From: Candidatus Saccharibacteria bacterium UBA2018
GTDB lineage: Bacteria > Patescibacteriota > Saccharimonadia > Saccharimonadales > Saccharimonadaceae
DNA: 64,000 nt
Assembly (NCBI GenBank): GCA_002335175.1
Contig: DDCA01000001.1
Location: 62,001 to 126,000 of the forward strand
Reading direction: 5' to 3'
The notes under the pieces are model-generated. The model worked only from the letters and a program-made list of their open reading frames with translations. It ran no database searches and was not told the DNA's origin. Position numbers and translations under genes: made by a program. Numbering within the stretch: the stretch's first letter is position 1; each line of letters starts with the position of its first letter. Positions 8,015-16,417 of this stretch are shown here, piece by piece.

Positions 8015-10642
8015 ATGCCTACCATTAACCGGCAAACAGTACTGACAAAAGTATTTGGTGACCCGCAAAAGCGGATTATAAAAGGGCTACAGAAAAAAGT
8101 AGCCGCCATCAACGACTTGGAAGACAACTATAAAAAAATGACAAAAGCCGAGCTGAAAAAGCAAACGGCTGTTTTGAAAGAGCGCCTTTCGAAAAAGGGT
8201 ACGACGCTCGATGACATTCTGCCTGATGCTTTTGCGTTGGTGCGTGAATCATCCGACCGCGTACTCGGCATGCGGCACTTCGACGTCCAGCTTATTGGTG
8301 GTATGGCGCTGCATGAAGGTAATGTCGCCGAAATGAAAACCGGTGAAGGAAAAACCTTGGTAGCAACATTGCCAAGTTATCTAAACGCACTCGAAGAAAA
8401 GGGTGTCCACGTGGTTACGGTCAACGATTACCTGGCACAACGTGACGCGTCGTGGATGGGTGAACTGTATGACTTCCTGGGCATGAAAGTGGGCGTGATT
8501 ATCAACGACGCGAGCTTTGTCTATGATCCATCGTACGACAATGAGGCTCATGAGGACGAACGAATGCGCCGTCTGCGGCCAGTTACACGTAAAGAAGCAT
8601 ATGCCGCCGACATTACGTACGGAACTAACAACGAATACGGGTTTGATTATTTGCGTGACAACATGGTCGATGACGTTGAATTGCTTCGCCAGCGCGAACT
8701 GAATTTTGCTATCGTCGACGAGGTTGACTCGATTCTTATCGACGAGGCACGGACGCCCCTCATCATTAGTGCACCAGCTGCGGAAAACCCTGAAAGCTAT
8801 TACCAATTTGCTCGTGTGGCAGCTAAGCTGACCGAAGACGATTACATTCTTGATGAGAAGCGCCGAAGCGTCAGCTTAAGTGACAAGGGCGTCGAAAAAG
8901 TCCAGAAGATGCTCGGCATTAAGAATCTTTATACGCCCGACAACGTGCGTACCGTTTACCACATGGACCAAGCTCTAAAGGCCCAGGCGTTGTTTAAACG
9001 TGACAAAGACTACGTCGTAACGAACCAGGGTGAAGTCATTATCGTTGACGAACATACCGGCCGCCTGATGCAAGGCCGGCGGTATAACGAAGGGCTCCAT
9101 CAGGCGATTGAGGCCAAGGAAGGCGTTGATGTTTTGTCTGAAAGCATGACACTGGCGACTGTTTCGTTCCAGAATTACTTCCGGCTTTATAACAAGCTGT
9201 CGGGTATGACAGGTACGGCATTCACCGAAGCCGAGGAATTCCAGCAGATTTACAGCTTGGACGTTATTCAAATTCCATCGAACCGGCCTGTTGTCCGTGA
9301 AGACAAGGAAGACTTGATTTTCAAAACTGAAAAGGGCAAATTAAAAGCCGTTGCCGAAACCATTCGCCAGCACCACGAAGCCGGACGGCCTGTTCTCGTG
9401 GGGTCGGCTAGCATTGCGAAGAACGAGCTGATTGCAGCATACCTCGACAAAGAAAAAATCCCGTATGAAATTTTGAACGCCAAGAACAACGAACGTGAAG
9501 CAGCCATCATCGCCAAAGCCGGTGAAAAGGGAGCAATAACGCTTGCCACCAACATTGCCGGACGTGGTACCGACATTAAACTGGGTGAAGGTGTCGTCGA
9601 ACTTGGCGGCCTGGTAGTCATTGGCAGTGAGCGCCACGAGTCGCGCCGGATTGATAACCAGCTCAGAGGCCGCGGCGGACGTCAGGGTGACCCGGGCGAA
9701 TCGCAGTTCTTTGTAAGTACCGAAGATGATCTTATGCGGATTTTCCAAGGTGAACGGATTGCCGGATTAATGGAGCGTTTGGGTGTTGACGAAGATACGC
9801 CTATTCAAAACAAAGCCGTTTCCAAGACTCTCGAGGCCGCCCAGAAACGCGTCGAGGGCTACCACTTTGACACTCGAAAGAATGTCGTCCAGTACGACAA
9901 CGTCATCAACCGCCACCGCCGCGTTGTTTACACCATGCGTCGTAAGATTCTGGAAGGTGACAACATTAAACCGGAGATTGAACGCCTGCTGACAGAAAAA
10001 GTCCGCGAGCTGACGCTACTGCCGGCTAAAAACAATCCTAAGTTTAATGAAGAATTCCAGTCGGTATTTCCCGTTGAAGATAAAAAGCTAAAAGATATCG
10101 GCGACCAGAAAAAAGATAAGGCGCGGTTCGAATCCGGTCTCAAACTAGCAGAGTCACTCTATTTAAAGAAAGAGAAGGAAATCGAAGCCGAAAACCTGCG
10201 TAAAGTCGAACGCGATGTCTATTTGCAGGTGCTTGATACGCTATGGATGCAGCACCTCGAAAACATGCAGCACCTGCGCGACGGTATCCATTGGCGCTCA
10301 GTTGGACAACGTGACCCGCTGGTAGAATACCGCAGCGAATCACAAAAGCTGTTTGACGGTCTGCAGGCGACGCTACGCGACGAAGTGCTAAGAGCTGTTA
10401 TGCATGTTCACAAGCACGATGCGTTAGCTCGGGGACCAGAAGACCACGACACTGAATTAACTCGTCTTGCCGAGCGGTCGGTCGAACGAGGCGTTAACGA
10501 AATTGATAGTGGCGAGGCTAGCCGTGACGATGACTTTAAAATTACCAAAGTTAAATCAACCAGTGACACGAACCGGGCACGAAATACCGCTCGTAAAAAG
10601 AAAAAAGCACAGCGTCAGAATAAGAAAAAGAACCGTAGGTAA
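8015..10642 (+). CDS. secA: Preprotein translocase ATPase SecA
   Basis: This 875-residue motor drives protein export through SecYEG. The Walker A region is MKTGEGKT (~108-115), the DEAD-like Walker B region is IVDEVDSILIDEARTPL, and the second nucleotide-binding fold has NIAGRGTDI and QLRGRGGRQGDPG. The peptide cross-linking and scaffold domains appear intact. The C-terminus is a Lys/Arg-rich tail without the CxCxSG zinc-binding linker found in E. coli SecA. The ATG is preceded by GAGGGAGAAG, with TATACT further upstream. Confidence 0.95.
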   Translation: MPTINRQTVLTKVFGDPQKRIIKGLQKKVAAINDLEDNYKKMTKAELKKQTAVLKERLSKKGTTLDDILPDAFALVRESSDRVLGMRHFDVQLIGGMALHEGNVAEMKTGEGKTLVATLPSYLNALEEKGVHVVTVNDYLAQRDASWMGELYDFLGMKVGVIINDASFVYDPSYDNEAHEDERMRRLRPVTRKEAYAADITYGTNNEYGFDYLRDNMVDDVELLRQRELNFAIVDEVDSILIDEARTPLIISAPAAENPESYYQFARVAAKLTEDDYILDEKRRSVSLSDKGVEKVQKMLGIKNLYTPDNVRTVYHMDQALKAQALFKRDKDYVVTNQGEVIIVDEHTGRLMQGRRYNEGLHQAIEAKEGVDVLSESMTLATVSFQNYFRLYNKLSGMTGTAFTEAEEFQQIYSLDVIQIPSNRPVVREDKEDLIFKTEKGKLKAVAETIRQHHEAGRPVLVGSASIAKNELIAAYLDKEKIPYEILNAKNNEREAAIIAKAGEKGAITLATNIAGRGTDIKLGEGVVELGGLVVIGSERHESRRIDNQLRGRGGRQGDPGESQFFVSTEDDLMRIFQGERIAGLMERLGVDEDTPIQNKAVSKTLEAAQKRVEGYHFDTRKNVVQYDNVINRHRRVVYTMRRKILEGDNIKPEIERLLTEKVRELTLLPAKNNPKFNEEFQSVFPVEDKKLKDIGDQKKDKARFESGLKLAESLYLKKEKEIEAENLRKVERDVYLQVLDTLWMQHLENMQHLRDGIHWRSVGQRDPLVEYRSESQKLFDGLQATLRDEVLRAVMHVHKHDALARGPEDHDTELTRLAERSVERGVNEIDSGEASRDDDFKITKVKSTSDTNRARNTARKKKKAQRQNKKKNRR

Positions 10643-10699
10643 AATACCTTGGGCATAATACAAACGGTTGGGCAGAAAGACGGAAATTAGGCAAGACAC

Positions 10700-11983
10700 G
10701 TGAAGCACACAACACAAGAAATCAAACTGAAAAACGGCGCGCGTGGCCTCTTGGTTGATGTTCCAGGAGCTACTGTCATGAGCTTCCAGTTTCAGTTCCG
10801 AGCCGGCAACCGCTACGTAAAGCATAAAGACATTTATGAAGCCGCGCACATTATGGAACACATGGCGTTTGGAGCCAATGCCCAGTTCAAGAATGAGCAT
10901 GACTATGAAGCAGAATTCACCAAAAACGGTGCCTACCACAACGCGTTTACGTCAGACCTTTCGATGGTATATGTGGCAGATTGCGCCGATTTTGAATGGG
11001 ACAGGATTCTGAAGCTGCAGCAGGTTGCTATTTGCCAGCCACGGTTTAACGAGGCTGAACTGGAAGCAGAAAAAGGCAACGTACGAAGCGAATTAACCGG
11101 ATTTCTAAATAACCACAGCCGGGTGCTTTGGCCAAAAATTCAGCAGCTGCTGGGTGAAGATATTTACACATTTTGGCAGCGTCTACAGACAATCAATAAT
11201 GTTAGCCTGAAGGACATTAAAGAACACTATGCACGAACACACACCGCCAGTAACATGCGGTTTGTAATTGCCGGCAAACTCCACGGCCGCAAAAAAATGC
11301 TGGTAGACATGTTGAACGAATGGGAGCTCGAAAAAGGCGAACGATTTGAAGTTCCACGTGACGAGCTGTCTGGAGGCAACCCGACTATTATCCGCCGTAA
11401 AGAGGCATCGAACATCACTTTTGGCCTAAGCCTAATGGTGCCGCGTGAGCTTGACGACGATGAACTAGAGGCGATGAACTGCCTCGACCACATTTTGACA
11501 GGGACTATGCACTCGCGAATCTACGGATCGGCTCGGGCAAAAGGCCTGGCGTACGGAATATTTTCAGATACCAGTGCCGGTTTCTATGATTCTTCGTGGG
11601 ACTTTGGCGGTCAAGTGAACCATGAAACCGCTAACCAATTGTTTGATATTGTCGTGCGCGAAATTCAAGCGGTTACCGACGGAAAAGTTACCGAGAAAGA
11701 ACTGGATGCTGCCAAATCGTACGCGCTCGGACGCTACCAAATGGGCGCACAAACCGTAAGTCAAATTTCGAACTTTTATACCAACCGTTACTTTGCGGAC
11801 GGTAAAGTTAAAGACTATGAAAAAGTTCCTGACGCCATTCGGGCGGTAACGTGCGAGCAGATGCAAAAGACTGCCCGTGAATTTATCGACGCCAACATAT
11901 GGGTACTCGCAGCAGTTAGCAAAGAAGAAAAAGACGAGATAGTCGGATTGAGCAATAAGTTCGAAGGCTTGTTCTCACCCTAA
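10700..11983 (+). CDS. M16-family zinc metallopeptidase
   Basis: This 427-residue protein belongs to the insulinase-like M16 peptidases. The inverted zinc motif HxxEH is visible as HIMEH (~52-56). The downstream Glu ligand is probably in the ELEAEKGNVRSE segment. Two M16 half-domains fit the length, the second probably inactive. Such enzymes degrade peptides in a closed chamber, often as homodimers. No signal peptide is visible, so it is likely cytoplasmic. It starts at GTG. Confidence 0.85.
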   Translation: MKHTTQEIKLKNGARGLLVDVPGATVMSFQFQFRAGNRYVKHKDIYEAAHIMEHMAFGANAQFKNEHDYEAEFTKNGAYHNAFTSDLSMVYVADCADFEWDRILKLQQVAICQPRFNEAELEAEKGNVRSELTGFLNNHSRVLWPKIQQLLGEDIYTFWQRLQTINNVSLKDIKEHYARTHTASNMRFVIAGKLHGRKKMLVDMLNEWELEKGERFEVPRDELSGGNPTIIRRKEASNITFGLSLMVPRELDDDELEAMNCLDHILTGTMHSRIYGSARAKGLAYGIFSDTSAGFYDSSWDFGGQVNHETANQLFDIVVREIQAVTDGKVTEKELDAAKSYALGRYQMGAQTVSQISNFYTNRYFADGKVKDYEKVPDAIRAVTCEQMQKTAREFIDANIWVLAAVSKEEKDEIVGLSNKFEGLFSP

Positions 11984-11997
11984 AAAGTAAGATATTT

Positions 11998-12330
11998 ATG
12001 AATAACGAAAACCGTAGCTATTCTTTAGTAAAAATTTATTTAATAATATTGGCTGTAACCTGGTTATATGCTGTCTTTTTGGGCATAGTGATTGCTAGTC
12101 TCGGTAGGGGTGGTGAAGCGGGAGGAATAACCTTGATATTCGCTATTCCTGTATGGCTTTTCTGTTCTTTAGGTGCGGTTGGACACGGTGTACGATTATT
12201 GCGTCAGGAGGCTAATGAAAATCATCGTAAATTTGGCAAGATTGCGATATTTATTGGGATGTTGAGTCTTCTTGGGCCTTTCGTAATAACTTTTGGTGGT
12301 ATGTTGATTATCACCCTTCAGAGAATGTAA
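11998..12330 (+). CDS. Small membrane protein, 3 TM helices
   Basis: This 110-residue protein has three hydrophobic helices (~10-32, 45-65, 80-105). No family is recognised. It follows the M16 peptidase by 14 nt and precedes murD by 13 nt. It is AT-richer than the flanking genes. Confidence 0.55.
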   Translation: MNNENRSYSLVKIYLIILAVTWLYAVFLGIVIASLGRGGEAGGITLIFAIPVWLFCSLGAVGHGVRLLRQEANENHRKFGKIAIFIGMLSLLGPFVITFGGMLIITLQRM

Positions 12331-12343
12331 GTATACTAATTGT

Positions 12344-13570
12344 ATGAATATCGTCATCGCTGGATTTGGGCAAGAAGGCAAGGCAAGCTACGACTACTGG
12401 AACAACGATGGCAACCGGCTGGCAATTGCCGATGAGCGCGAGCAAGTTGATGGGCTGCCAGACGGTGTGGAGACGATACTTGGTGCAGATGCTTTCTCTA
12501 GGCTTGCAGACTTTGATTTGATTATTCGTTCGCCAGGTATCAATCCGAAAAAACTGCCATACGGTGACAAAGTTTGGTCGGCAACCAATGAGTTTTTTGC
12601 TAAATGCCCGGCGCCAATCATTGGTGTAACCGGAACAAAAGGCAAGGGAACGACCAGCTCATTAATTGCAAGTATTCTGAACGCCGCAGGCAGAACGGTG
12701 CATCTGGTGGGTAATATCGGTACGCCGTCCCTGGCGGAGCTGCCTAAAATTCAAGCTAGTGACATAGTCGTGTTCGAAATGAGCAGTTTTCAGCTGTGGG
12801 ACCTTAGGAAAAGCCCGCATGTTGCAGTTGTACTAGGGGTCGAGCCGGACCATTTAGACGTGCATGATTCGATGGATGACTACGTTGAAGCTAAAACTAA
12901 TATAGTCGGGCACCAGTCTTCCGATGATTTGACAGTATTCAATCAAAATAACGAGATTGCTACTCAAATCGCTCAGAAGACGCGAGCAAAACGACGTGAG
13001 TATCCGTTTGATTTGGGTGAGCTAACGGCAAGCATTAGATTGCCAGGTCTGCACAACCTGGAGAATGCCAGCGCTGCAGTCGCCGCAGTGGAAGAATATG
13101 TGAGTGACTCGGAAGCTATAAAGATGGGTCTTAGCTCATTCACCGGCTTACCTCATCGTTTGAAATTCGTCGCCGAAAAAAACGGCGTAAAGTACTACGA
13201 CGACAGCATCGCCACAACGCCAGGATCAGCTATTGCTGCTATCCGATCATTTGAAGAACCGAAACTTTTAATTTTAGGCGGACACGATAAAGGCGGAGAT
13301 TACAGTGAGCTGCTTAAAGAGTGTCACAACCGACAAGTAACCGTACTTGCTATCGGGGCAAATCGACAGCAAATAGCCGAGCTTTGTGCTGAGCATGGTG
13401 TTGAATGTGGCACCGAAGCAGGCAACATGAGCTCAATTGTCCGACGAGCTGCAATGGAAGCAAAATCAGGAAGTGTTGTTTTACTCAGTCCGGCTGCCGC
13501 CAGCTTTGATATGTTCAAGAGCTACGCAGACCGTGGTGACCAATTCATCGCGGCAGTTAACGCGTTGTAG
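12344..13570 (+). CDS. murD: UDP-N-acetylmuramoyl-alanine--D-glutamate ligase
   Basis: This 408-residue Mur ligase adds D-glutamate to UDP-MurNAc-L-Ala. The N-terminal Rossmann-like UDP-binding domain starts VIAGFGQEGKAS. The ATP-binding P-loop is GVTGTKGKGTTSS (~100). PHRLKFV..GVKYYDDSIATTP and LILGGHDKGGDY are diagnostic for MurD. It lies 28 kb from the main dcw cluster, which lacks it. murI, which makes D-Glu, is the next core gene, so substrate supply and use are adjacent. TATACT ends 6 nt before the ATG. Confidence 0.92.
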   Translation: MNIVIAGFGQEGKASYDYWNNDGNRLAIADEREQVDGLPDGVETILGADAFSRLADFDLIIRSPGINPKKLPYGDKVWSATNEFFAKCPAPIIGVTGTKGKGTTSSLIASILNAAGRTVHLVGNIGTPSLAELPKIQASDIVVFEMSSFQLWDLRKSPHVAVVLGVEPDHLDVHDSMDDYVEAKTNIVGHQSSDDLTVFNQNNEIATQIAQKTRAKRREYPFDLGELTASIRLPGLHNLENASAAVAAVEEYVSDSEAIKMGLSSFTGLPHRLKFVAEKNGVKYYDDSIATTPGSAIAAIRSFEEPKLLILGGHDKGGDYSELLKECHNRQVTVLAIGANRQQIAELCAEHGVECGTEAGNMSSIVRRAAMEAKSGSVVLLSPAAASFDMFKSYADRGDQFIAAVNAL

Positions 13571-13572
13571 TA

Positions 13573-13601
13573 TTGCAAATAAGTAAAGTTTATGCTATAA
13601 T
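13573..13601 (+). promoter_or_regulatory. Promoter of orphan gene 13661
   Basis: TTGCAA (13573-13578), a 17-bp spacer and TATAAT (13596-13601). Transcription should start near 13608-13610, just before the leader pseudoknot. Confidence 0.75.
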
Positions 13602-13607
13602 AATATC

Positions 13608-13660
13608 TGTAAGCCCTTTGCGCACTGTAAAGGGCATTGGACCTAGTGGAAGGAACAGTG
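13608..13660 (+). promoter_or_regulatory. 5' leader with H-type pseudoknot at the ribosome-binding site
   Basis: Stem 1 pairs GCCCTTT (13613-13619) with AAAGGGC (13629-13635). Its loop holds CACTGT (13623-13628), which is exactly complementary to ACAGTG (13655-13660), the six bases directly before the ATG at 13661. This is a classical H-type pseudoknot: first loop 3 nt, no gap between the stems, and a long last loop (13636-13654) containing the Shine-Dalgarno GGAAGGA. Formation of stem 2 would cover the spacer between Shine-Dalgarno and start. This geometry resembles small riboswitches, but the sequence is not one I know. Confidence 0.55.
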
Positions 13661-13891
13661 ATGTCAATGCTGAAGCCCGACGGGCAAACCGTCGCTGGTG
13701 GGCCGAGAGAGGTCAAGCTCTACTCGTTGGTTCTCGACTCTGAGGGCCGTGTGTGGGAGCGCAACGGAGCGCCCTACAAGCCAATGTACGAGTGGTGGCT
13801 AGCTGGTGGTAACACCAGTGGCTTGCGTCACGGCCACTACAAGGTTGACCAGGTTGCCTTCCCGGTCACTATCCTGGCTCAGTACGACTGA
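13661..13891 (+). CDS. Small orphan protein (GC-rich, SD-led class)
   Basis: This 76-residue soluble protein has no recognised family. Its central part is rich in aromatic and Gly residues (YEWWLAGGNTSGLRHGHY). Codon usage is visibly GC3-richer than in murD and murI beside it. The start at 13661 (ATGTCAATG) is chosen because GGAAGGA lies 8 nt upstream; an in-frame ATT upstream would run into the leader structure. It has its own promoter, leader pseudoknot and terminator, so it is a self-contained unit. It resembles the orphan genes at 57-61 kb in style. Confidence 0.65.
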   Translation: MSMLKPDGQTVAGGPREVKLYSLVLDSEGRVWERNGAPYKPMYEWWLAGGNTSGLRHGHYKVDQVAFPVTILAQYD

Positions 13892-13898
13892 GCCGCTT

Positions 13899-13926
13899 GC
13901 GGCCTGAGGAACTATCCTCGGGCCGC
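13899..13926 (+). terminator. Terminator of orphan gene 13661
   Basis: A GCGGCCTGAGGA/TCCTCGGGCCGC hairpin with an ACTA loop, followed by a weak TTCAAATTT tract. It lies between this gene and convergent murI. A second hairpin, GGCTCAGT/ACTGAGCC, overlaps the stop codon. Confidence 0.65.
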
Positions 13927-13933
13927 TTCAAAT

Positions 13934-14578
13934 TTATAAAGACAACAATTCTTTTACGCGACGCGAAATAGCCTCGCTTGGTTCGACAAGAACTGCATGT
14001 CCAGCTAACGCTTCTTCGATTTCCTCTTTAATCCAGTGGTAATGAGTGCAGCCGAGAATAATGACATCTGCATTTGCGGCTAGGCACTCTTCGACAACAG
14101 TATCAATATGGCTACGGTTCAATTCGTTAGATTCAATCAGTCTGGCCCAGTTGCTGCAGTCCGGTTCGACAACCGTAAGTCCTGACGCGTAGAGTTGTTT
14201 GGACTGCGTATAGCGTTTGCTGGCTAGTGTAGCTGGGGTGGCACAGACAGCTATAATGCCGGTTTTCGACAGAGTAGAAGCCGGTTTTACCATTGGCTCA
14301 AGCCCGATGAATTTTTGATTCGGGTACTTAGTACGAAGAGTTTCAATTGCTACAGCAGTAACTGTATTACAGGCAACCACAATTACGTCGCAATCCGAAG
14401 AGAGTAAGGGCTGGATGGCAGCATCAGCCAGGTGAATAATTTCGCCAGGGTCGCGGTCACCATAGGGGACATGTTCACGGTCACTTACGGTGATTACTTC
14501 GGCTGCCGGGAAATCATGGCGCAAGGACTCCGCCACTGCTTCGCCGCCAATACCTGAATCAAATACGCCAATCCGCAT
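13934..14578 (-). CDS. murI: Glutamate racemase
   Basis: This 214-residue enzyme converts L-glutamate to D-glutamate for peptidoglycan. The two catalytic cysteines are visible in VVACNTVT and LGCTHYHW, and the N-terminal FDSGIGG is diagnostic. The start at 14578 is chosen because homology begins there (MRIGVFDSG) and TATACT lies 7 nt upstream; longer in-frame extensions would run through the prfB coding region. It is divergent from prfB and convergent with the small gene 13661. Confidence 0.92.
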   Translation of the reverse strand: MRIGVFDSGIGGEAVAESLRHDFPAAEVITVSDREHVPYGDRDPGEIIHLADAAIQPLLSSDCDVIVVACNTVTAVAIETLRTKYPNQKFIGLEPMVKPASTLSKTGIIAVCATPATLASKRYTQSKQLYASGLTVVEPDCSNWARLIESNELNRSHIDTVVEECLAANADVIILGCTHYHWIKEEIEEALAGHAVLVEPSEAISRRVKELLSL

Positions 14579-14615
14579 ACTTTGCAGTATACCGTGAATG
14601 ATACAATGATAGGTA
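14579..14615. promoter_or_regulatory. Interlocked divergent promoters murI/prfB
   Basis: The murI -10 (TATACT on minus, 14586-14591) and the prfB -10 (TACAAT on plus, 14602-14607) lie in a 37-bp gap. With 17-bp spacers, each -35 region falls at or beside the other gene's start codon, so polymerase can probably occupy only one direction at a time. Confidence 0.6.
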
Positions 14616-15695
14616 ATGCAACCTCTGATAAAACGAGCCGAAGCCCTCAAATCGTCTGTTGATGCCGCTAGCTCACGGCTGCAGATTGATGCTAAGCAGG
14701 CAGACCTTGCCAAACTGGATGAGCAATTAGCAGTGCCAGAGGTTTGGAATGATCCGTCGAAGGCTCAGGAGCTCAGCAAGCAAGCTGCAGGACTCCGAGC
14801 GATTATTGAACCGTGGCAAACGTTAAGGTCGCAAGCGGCTGATATTTTAGAGCTCCTCCAGATGGGCGATGAATCCATGAACGCTGAATTTGGGACACAG
14901 CTCGATGCGCTGGAATCCGAATTTGCCAGCCGAAAAAAGGATTTGCTGTTTGGTGGTAAGTATGACGATCACGACGCAATAGTTCGCATCACGGCCGGCG
15001 TTGGTGGTACCGATGCCCAGGACTGGGCCGAAATGCTTGAGCGGATGTACCTGCGCTGGGCGGAAAAAAGCGGCATGAACGTCACGACTGCCGAGCGTTC
15101 CACAGGCGAGGAAGCCGGTATAAAGACCAGTGTTTTAGAGATTAGCGGACCGTTTGCGTACGGCAAATTGCGTAGCGAGCACGGCGTTCACCGGTTGGTT
15201 CGCCTGAGTCCATTCAACAGCGATAACTTGCGGCAAACCAGCTTTGCGCTCGTTGAGGTTTTGCCGCAAATCGATGCACCGGACGAAGTTCAGCTAGATG
15301 AAAAAGATTTGAAGATTGATGTGTATCGGGCCGGCGGTCATGGCGGCCAAAGTGTTAATACCACCGACTCAGCCGTGCGCGTGACGCATATTCCAACAAA
15401 CACGGTCGTTGCGATTCAGAACGAACGCTCGCAGCTGCAAAACAAGGAAACGGCTATGAAGATTCTCCGCTCTAAGCTAGCTCAACTGCAACTTGAACAG
15501 CACGCCGAAAGCTTGAGTGACCTAAAAGCGGGCGAGTCAGCCAACTGGGGCAGCCAAATTCGCAACTACGTGCTGCATCCGTACACGATGGTGAAAGACA
15601 CCCGTACGAAGTACGAAGATAAGGATGCTAAAAGCGTCCTTGATGGCAAGCTAGACGGGTTCATCATCAGCTTTTTAGAATCGGTTCCAGAGTAA
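14616..15695 (+). CDS. prfB: Peptide chain release factor 2
   Basis: This 359-residue release factor recognises UGA and UAA stops. The stop-recognition tripeptide SPF is in VRLSPFNSD and the catalytic GGQ is in GGHGGQSVN. The frame is continuous from the ATG, so the programmed +1 frameshift that regulates RF2 in many bacteria is absent. Its presence agrees with UGA being read as stop, unlike in Gracilibacteria or SR1. TACAAT ends 8 nt before the ATG, so the mRNA should be leaderless. Confidence 0.93.
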   Translation: MQPLIKRAEALKSSVDAASSRLQIDAKQADLAKLDEQLAVPEVWNDPSKAQELSKQAAGLRAIIEPWQTLRSQAADILELLQMGDESMNAEFGTQLDALESEFASRKKDLLFGGKYDDHDAIVRITAGVGGTDAQDWAEMLERMYLRWAEKSGMNVTTAERSTGEEAGIKTSVLEISGPFAYGKLRSEHGVHRLVRLSPFNSDNLRQTSFALVEVLPQIDAPDEVQLDEKDLKIDVYRAGGHGGQSVNTTDSAVRVTHIPTNTVVAIQNERSQLQNKETAMKILRSKLAQLQLEQHAESLSDLKAGESANWGSQIRNYVLHPYTMVKDTRTKYEDKDAKSVLDGKLDGFIISFLESVPE

Positions 15696-15733
15696 GGTCG
15701 CATTAAAACGTTAGCATGATATAATTGTGCTAA

Positions 15734-16417
15734 ATGATTTTGTTGGATAGGGTAACAAAAACGTACGGAAAAAGTACCACACCAGCTCTTCAACGCATTA
15801 GCTTGCATGTCGAGCCGCGTGAGTTCGTAATACTAGTTGGTACATCGGGTGCTGGAAAGAGCACCCTATTAAAGCTGCTTACCCGCGAAGAAAAGCCGAC
15901 CAGCGGCAAGATTGTGGTAGGTGGTATAGACTACGACACATTGAAGGACAAACACATTCCGTTGCTGCGTCGCAAAATCGGCGTCGTGTTCCAGGACTTC
16001 AAGCTGCTGCCGCAGCGGACGGTATTCGAAAACATTGCGTTTGCTTTAGAAATCGCCGGTATGACGAACCGGGAAATCAAGACGACCGTACCAAAAGTAA
16101 TTGAACTTGTCGGACTGACCGGCAAAGAGAAAAGTTTTCCTCACCAGCTTTCTGGCGGTGAACGCCAACGTGTCGCCATTGCCCGAGCGGTTGTGCGCCA
16201 GCCGAAAATCTTGATTGCTGACGAGCCGACCGGAAACCTCGACCCGCGCCACAGCTGGGACATCGTCCGCTTACTTGAAAAAATTAACCGCTACGGAACG
16301 ACTGTTCTACTGACAACCCATAACGTCGAAATCGTAAACAGACTGAAACGCCGTGTTGTCACGCTCGAACACGGAAAAATCACAAGCGACCAAGCGCAGG
16401 GAAGTTACAGACAGTAA
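15734..16417 (+). CDS. ftsE: Cell division ATP-binding protein FtsE
   Basis: This 227-residue ABC ATPase has Walker A GTSGAGKS (~36), signature LSGGERQRVAIARA (~135), Walker B ILIADEPTG and H-loop TTHN. With FtsX it forms the FtsEX complex, which transmits ATP hydrolysis across the membrane to activate peptidoglycan hydrolases at division. It overlaps ftsX by 1 nt. TATAAT (15720-15725) ends 8 nt before the ATG. Confidence 0.93.
   Translation: MILLDRVTKTYGKSTTPALQRISLHVEPREFVILVGTSGAGKSTLLKLLTREEKPTSGKIVVGGIDYDTLKDKHIPLLRRKIGVVFQDFKLLPQRTVFENIAFALEIAGMTNREIKTTVPKVIELVGLTGKEKSFPHQLSGGERQRVAIARAVVRQPKILIADEPTGNLDPRHSWDIVRLLEKINRYGTTVLLTTHNVEIVNRLKRRVVTLEHGKITSDQAQGSYRQ

Noticed and set aside
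14616..14700. Programmed +1 frameshift in prfB
   Set aside because: The reading frame is continuous from the ATG and there is no early in-frame TGA.
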